This document shows positions 60,747-64,000 of a stretch of 64,000 nucleotides of DNA, piece by piece. Numbering within the stretch: position 1 is the first letter of the stretch; each line of letters starts with the position of its first letter. Location of the stretch: contig NZ_JAQGLA010000021.1 in NCBI RefSeq assembly GCF_027853915.1, positions 27,298-91,297 on the forward strand, written 5' to 3'. The notes beneath the pieces were generated by a model, which was not told the DNA's origin, ran no database searches, and saw nothing but the letters and a program-made list of their open reading frames with translations. The position numbers were made by a program, and so were the translations under genes. The DNA comes from Saccharopolyspora oryzae (lineage in GTDB: Bacteria > Actinomycetota > Actinomycetes > Mycobacteriales > Pseudonocardiaceae).

Positions 60747-61244
60747 CTACGTCGGTGGCAGCGGCAGCGGGCGCGGTGGGACGGGCGTCGAGACGACGAT
60801 CGAGGTGGTGGTCTGGCCGAACATCAGGAACCGGTCCAGCAGCTCTTCGAGCTCGTCCACCGCACCGGCGTGGATCCGGACCAGGAAGCAGTCCTCGCCC
60901 GTGATGCGGTGGCACTCGCTGACGTTCTCCAGTTCTTCGGCGAGCGCCGCCACCTTCGGCAGCTGGCCGGGCGCAGGCCTGATCCGGACGAACGCGCTCA
61001 CCGGCAGGCCGAGGCTGGCCGGGTCGATCTGCAGCTGGTAGCCGGTGATGACGCCGACGCGCTCCAGCCGCTGGATCCGCTCGGTGACGGCCGGGGCGCT
61101 CATGCCGACCCGCCGAGCCAGCTCCGACATGCTCATGCGCGGTGCCTCGCGCAGTTCGCCCAGCAGTCGGATGTTGATCTCGTCCAGCAGCTCGCTCCGG
61201 CGGTTGAAGGCCGAACGGCTGTTGCTCCGTTGTTCTCCAGGCAT
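60747..61244 (-). CDS. Lrp/AsnC-family regulator
   Basis: 165 residues from ATG at 61244 (AGGAG 5 bp upstream). LDEINIRLLGELREAPRMSMSELARRVGMSAPAVTERIQRLERVGVITGY is the AsnC helix-turn-helix, followed by a RAM ligand domain (VSAFVRIRPAPGQL, GEDCFLVRIHAGAVDELE). It lies divergent from a DMT exporter with 62 bp between, where ATCTGGCC occurs twice 14 bp apart. It probably controls that amino-acid-type exporter. Confidence 0.92.
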   Translation of the reverse strand: MPGEQRSNSRSAFNRRSELLDEINIRLLGELREAPRMSMSELARRVGMSAPAVTERIQRLERVGVITGYQLQIDPASLGLPVSAFVRIRPAPGQLPKVAALAEELENVSECHRITGEDCFLVRIHAGAVDELEELLDRFLMFGQTTTSIVVSTPVPPRPLPLPPT

Positions 61245-61306
61245 TCCGACTCCTGAACCTTCATCTGGCCATTCCGATCTGGCCTGCACCTTCGAACAAT
61301 CGTCAC

Positions 61307-62212
61307 ATGGCACAACGCACGGCGTCACTGGTCGACAACCGGGGAGCCGACTGGGTCGGCCGGCTGCCCGCACCCGCGTTCTTCGTGACCAGCGCGGTCT
61401 TCCACTACCTCGGCCCGTCGCTGGCGGTCCTGCTGTTCGCCCAGGTCGGCCCGCTGGGCGTGACATGGCTGCGGATCGCCGCAGCGGCAGCAGTGTTCGC
61501 CGCGTGGCGACGCCCGTGGCGGTTGCTGCGCGGCATGCCCCGCGACCAGCGCTGGGTGCTGCTGGGCCTGGGGCTCGTGCTGGCCGCCATGAACACCGCC
61601 TTCTACCTGGCGCTGGCCAGGCTGCCGCTCGCCACGGTCGGGGCGATCGAGTTCTTGGGCACGGTCGTCGTCGCCGCGGCCGGCGCCCGCACCCGGCGCA
61701 ACATGCTGGCACTGCTGCTGGCGGTGGGTGGCGTCGTCGCGTTGACCGAGCTCCGGCTGGTCGACGAGCCCTGGGGATTCGCGCTGGCCTTCGCCAACTG
61801 CGCGGGTTTCGTGCTCTACGTCGTCCTCGGGCACCGGATCGCGAACACCGGAGCCGCGAGCTGGAGCGGGATCGACCGGCTGGGCATGGCCATGATCGTC
61901 GCCGCGGTGGCGATCAGCCCGTTCGGCCTCGCCGACGCCGCGAGCGCGTTCACCCATCCGCTGTGGATGTTGTGGGGAATCGGCGTCGGCGTGTGCTCCT
62001 CGGTGATCCCGTACGTGTGCGACCAGCTGGCCATGGCCCGGCTGCCGCGCGCCTCGTTCGCCCTCATGCTCGCCCTGCTGCCCGCGGTCGCCACCGCGAT
62101 GGGCCTGCTCCTGCTCGCCCAGGTCCCGACCTGGCAGGACCTGCTCGGCATCGGCCTCGTCATCGCGGGCGTCGCCCTCCACCAACGCCCCGACACCAAT
62201 TTCAAGCATTAG
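61307..62212 (+). CDS. EamA/DMT-family exporter (RhtA-like)
   Basis: 301 residues with ten membrane segments in two EamA repeats (for example ARLPLATVGAIEFLGTVVVAA and AMARLPRASFALMLALLPAVATAMGLLLL). It resembles the threonine/homoserine exporter RhtA. The Lrp regulator opposite fits an amino-acid export role. No clear ribosome site precedes the ATG, so the mRNA may be leaderless. Confidence 0.87.
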   Translation: MAQRTASLVDNRGADWVGRLPAPAFFVTSAVFHYLGPSLAVLLFAQVGPLGVTWLRIAAAAAVFAAWRRPWRLLRGMPRDQRWVLLGLGLVLAAMNTAFYLALARLPLATVGAIEFLGTVVVAAAGARTRRNMLALLLAVGGVVALTELRLVDEPWGFALAFANCAGFVLYVVLGHRIANTGAASWSGIDRLGMAMIVAAVAISPFGLADAASAFTHPLWMLWGIGVGVCSSVIPYVCDQLAMARLPRASFALMLALLPAVATAMGLLLLAQVPTWQDLLGIGLVIAGVALHQRPDTNFKH

Positions 62213-62294
62213 TGTGGAAATGCTTGCCCGGTGTCGATCAGCGGTGGATAGTGGCTGGTCGAACCGGCCGGATGGACGCACTGGGGGCGTGGAC

Positions 62295-63110
62295 ATGTCG
62301 GAGACCCACGAGTACATCGTGAACGACCGCGATTTCGAGGAACGGCGGCTGCTGGAGCAGAGCGTGGTCCTCGACCCGCTGACGCGCCGCCTGTTCGACG
62401 CCGCCGGCCTGGAGCCGGGGATGCGGGTGCTGGATCTCGGTAGCGGAGCGGGCAACGTGGCGCGGCTCGCCGCCGACATCGTCGGGCCGGAAGGCAGCGT
62501 CATCGGGGTCGAACGCGATCCGGACGCCGTCCAGCGCGCCCAGCGCCTGGTGGACGCGGCGGGCTACACCAACATCGAGTTCCGCGAGGGCGACGTTCAG
62601 GAGCTGGACGTCGTCGACGGCGTTTTCGACGCTGTGGTGGGCCGCCTGGTGTTGCTGTTCCTCCCCGACCCGGCCGAGGCGCTGCGCCGAGCACTGCCGC
62701 TGCTGCGCCCGGGCGGCGTGCTGTGCATGCAGGAACCGGACCTCACCTACTCGTGGACCAGCGTCGATTCGCCGCTCTGGCGCCAGGTCCGCGGCTGGGT
62801 CATGGACACGCTCACCGCGGTCGGCGCGGACATGAAGATGGGCCTGTCCCTGTTCGCCACGTTCCGCGAAGCAGGCGCCCCGGATCCGCTGTTGCGCATG
62901 GAAGCGGTGGCCGGAGGCGGCGCGAACGCCCCGGCGTTCGGCTGGGCGAACGTGGTCGAGGGGATCCTGCCCCTGATGGAACGCCTCGGCATCGCCAAAA
63001 CCGAAGAGGTAGAGCCGAAAACCCTGACCACCCGCCTCCTCGCGGAGATCGCCGACGAGAACGGAACGGTGGTCGGCCCCTTCCTCTACGGCGCCTGGGC
63101 CACCAAGTAG
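62295..63110 (+). CDS. SAM-dependent class I methyltransferase
   Basis: 271 residues from ATG at 62295 (GGGGGC upstream). The SAM-binding loop is VLDLGSGAGNVARLAA near residues 39-54, the acidic residue after the second strand is in VIGVERDPDAVQRA, and REGDVQELD and LLRPGGVLCMQEPDL follow. The family is broad (Methyltransf_11/25-like); substrate unknown. Monocistronic. Confidence 0.88.
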   Translation: MSETHEYIVNDRDFEERRLLEQSVVLDPLTRRLFDAAGLEPGMRVLDLGSGAGNVARLAADIVGPEGSVIGVERDPDAVQRAQRLVDAAGYTNIEFREGDVQELDVVDGVFDAVVGRLVLLFLPDPAEALRRALPLLRPGGVLCMQEPDLTYSWTSVDSPLWRQVRGWVMDTLTAVGADMKMGLSLFATFREAGAPDPLLRMEAVAGGGANAPAFGWANVVEGILPLMERLGIAKTEEVEPKTLTTRLLAEIADENGTVVGPFLYGAWATK

Positions 63111-63170
63111 ATCTCAGGGTTTTCTCGGGGAGAGCACTGGATCCGCCGCGCCTGTGCGTGCCGGATTCTC

Positions 63171-63833
63171 GTGGTCGTGGCGAAGTCGAGTTCTCAGCGG
63201 TGGCGGCAGACCGTCGTGTGGCTGCACGTGATCACTTCGGTCGGTTGGATGGCCCAGGCGCTGGTGCTCTTCACCCTGCTGGCAACGGGTTTCGCCAGCG
63301 ACGATCCGGCGGTCCGCGTCGGCGCGACGTCGATGGCGCACGTGGTGGACGTGCGGCTGCTCGGCCCGTTCGCGAACGCCGCCGCGTTCACCGGGTTCAT
63401 GCTCGCCGCGTCCACGGCCTGGGGGTTCTTCCGCAACTGGTGGGTGCTGGTGAAGTTCGCGATCACCGTCGTCCAGCTCTACGCCGGGATCTTCCTCCTC
63501 TCCGGCGCACTGCAGGACTCCGTCACCTCGGCCAGCGCAACAGCCCCGCCGCTGGCCCTGCTGCTCGGCACGGCCCTGATGGCCTCGGCGATCGCCTTCC
63601 AGGCATGGCTGTCGATCGCCAAGCCCTGGCCCCGCACCCCGTGGGCGACACCCCAAAAGCCGCCGACGGCCTCGAACCGCGTCTTCGCCGCAGCGATCGC
63701 CGCCCCGCTGATCGACATCGCCACCGGCATCGTCCTCGGCTTCCCCTCCCCGCTCTGCCAACTCGTCGTGCTCACCGCCCACCTCATCCGCCGCCAACGC
63801 GCGCTCCAGCCGCGAGCGGTCATCAACACATAG
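63171..63833 (+). CDS. DUF2269-like integral membrane protein
   Basis: 220 residues from GTG at 63171 (GTG 63177 also possible; no ribosome site). Four or five membrane segments (VVWLHVITSVGWMAQALVLFTL, FANAAAFTGFMLAASTAWGFF, WVLVKFAITVVQLYAGIFLL, LLLGTALMASAIAFQAWL and a C-terminal one). WLHVITSVGWM with an early His resembles DUF2269/CopD-like proteins. Function unknown. Confidence 0.65.
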   Translation: MVVAKSSSQRWRQTVVWLHVITSVGWMAQALVLFTLLATGFASDDPAVRVGATSMAHVVDVRLLGPFANAAAFTGFMLAASTAWGFFRNWWVLVKFAITVVQLYAGIFLLSGALQDSVTSASATAPPLALLLGTALMASAIAFQAWLSIAKPWPRTPWATPQKPPTASNRVFAAAIAAPLIDIATGIVLGFPSPLCQLVVLTAHLIRRQRALQPRAVINT

Positions 63834-63897
63834 CAGTGCTGCGCACTCCTCCCCAGAACCCGGGCCAGCTCCCCGCTCATCTGAGCACCGGTAACCA

Positions 63898-63956
63898 CAG
63901 TTTCAATTGAAACTGCAATCCCCAGGCACGAGGGACCACAGTTTCAATTGAAACTG
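63898..63956. repeat. Two copies of an 18-bp AT-rich palindrome
   Basis: CAGTTTCAATTGAAACTG at 63898-63915 and again at 63939-63956, 41 bp apart, each followed by CAATCCCC- or CATACCC-like sequence. They match the core of the 34-bp palindrome after phnD. The last 40 bases of the window become extremely G-rich. Confidence 0.8.
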
Positions 63957-64000
63957 CATACCCGGGCGTGTCGGGACCCCGGCGTGGGGGGGGCGGGGGG

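Noticed and set aside
63961..64000. G-run with possible G-quadruplex at the right edge
   Set aside because: A sudden G homopolymer at the very end is more likely an assembly or contig-end artefact than a biological signal.

Overview
The window is high-GC DNA (about 70 % by eye) with dense, often overlapping genes, many GTG starts, TetR, MarR, Lrp and SARP regulators, mycobacterial-type Sdh and FprB proteins, and small actinobacterial families. This points to an actinomycete, most likely Pseudonocardiaceae (Saccharopolyspora-like). The genus is inference from gene content. There is no CRISPR array, rRNA or replication origin, and one tRNA (Ala-GGC) is present. The sequence looks chromosomal.

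Layout. 0-7 kb: the start of a gene leaving leftwards under a MerR-type promoter, an SDR with tandem TetR-type operators, a VanZ-like protein, an AAA+ ATPase translationally coupled to a TPR membrane protein, a nucleotidyltransferase-like protein and a second SDR bracketed by two identical hairpin repeats. 7-11 kb: succinate dehydrogenase of the mycobacterial Sdh1 type (sdhC-sdhA-sdhB). 11-17 kb: a divergent TetR/luciferase-like oxidoreductase pair sharing a large palindrome, then a three-subunit molybdenum hydroxylase in L-S-M order. 17.4-26.1 kb: a leftward C-P lyase (phosphonate) locus, phnD, then phnF-G-H-I-[J-K fusion]-L-M and an inositol-monophosphatase-like gene, coupled by overlaps of 1-4 nt. 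No phnC, phnE, phnN or phnP is visible. 26-35 kb: a P450, a DUF72 protein, small conserved genes, and an AurF-like diiron oxygenase next to a ferredoxin-reductase fusion (FprB type). 35.5-38.5 kb: an autoregulated TetR/SDR pair, an oxidoreductase remnant, a DUF574 methyltransferase and an immunity-like protein. 38.5-48 kb: an M20 amidohydrolase/MFS operon opposite a double-domain Lrp regulator, a P450 opposite a large SARP regulator with three 11-bp-spaced heptamers between them, and a membrane protein. 48-64 kb: a frameshifted SseB-like gene, tRNA-Ala with a duplicated tail, a phenylacetate-CoA-ligase-like enzyme, NDH-2, two more transporters, a DUF885 protease-like protein, a UvrD-like helicase, a TetR/membrane protein pair, an Lrp/DMT exporter pair, a methyltransferase and a DUF2269-like membrane protein.

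Most unusual points. (1) One continuous frame encodes a PhnJ-PhnK fusion with all C-P lyase cysteines and all ABC ATPase motifs. (2) A two-hairpin element has a 119-bp core that is identical at 27.5 kb and 54.7 kb, in opposite orientation, each time just after a gene and in that gene's sense; its second hairpin shows compensatory changes. (3) Three further families of dispersed palindromes show covarying stems. Some carry the TGA stop of the neighbouring gene, and one lies in frame inside phnH.
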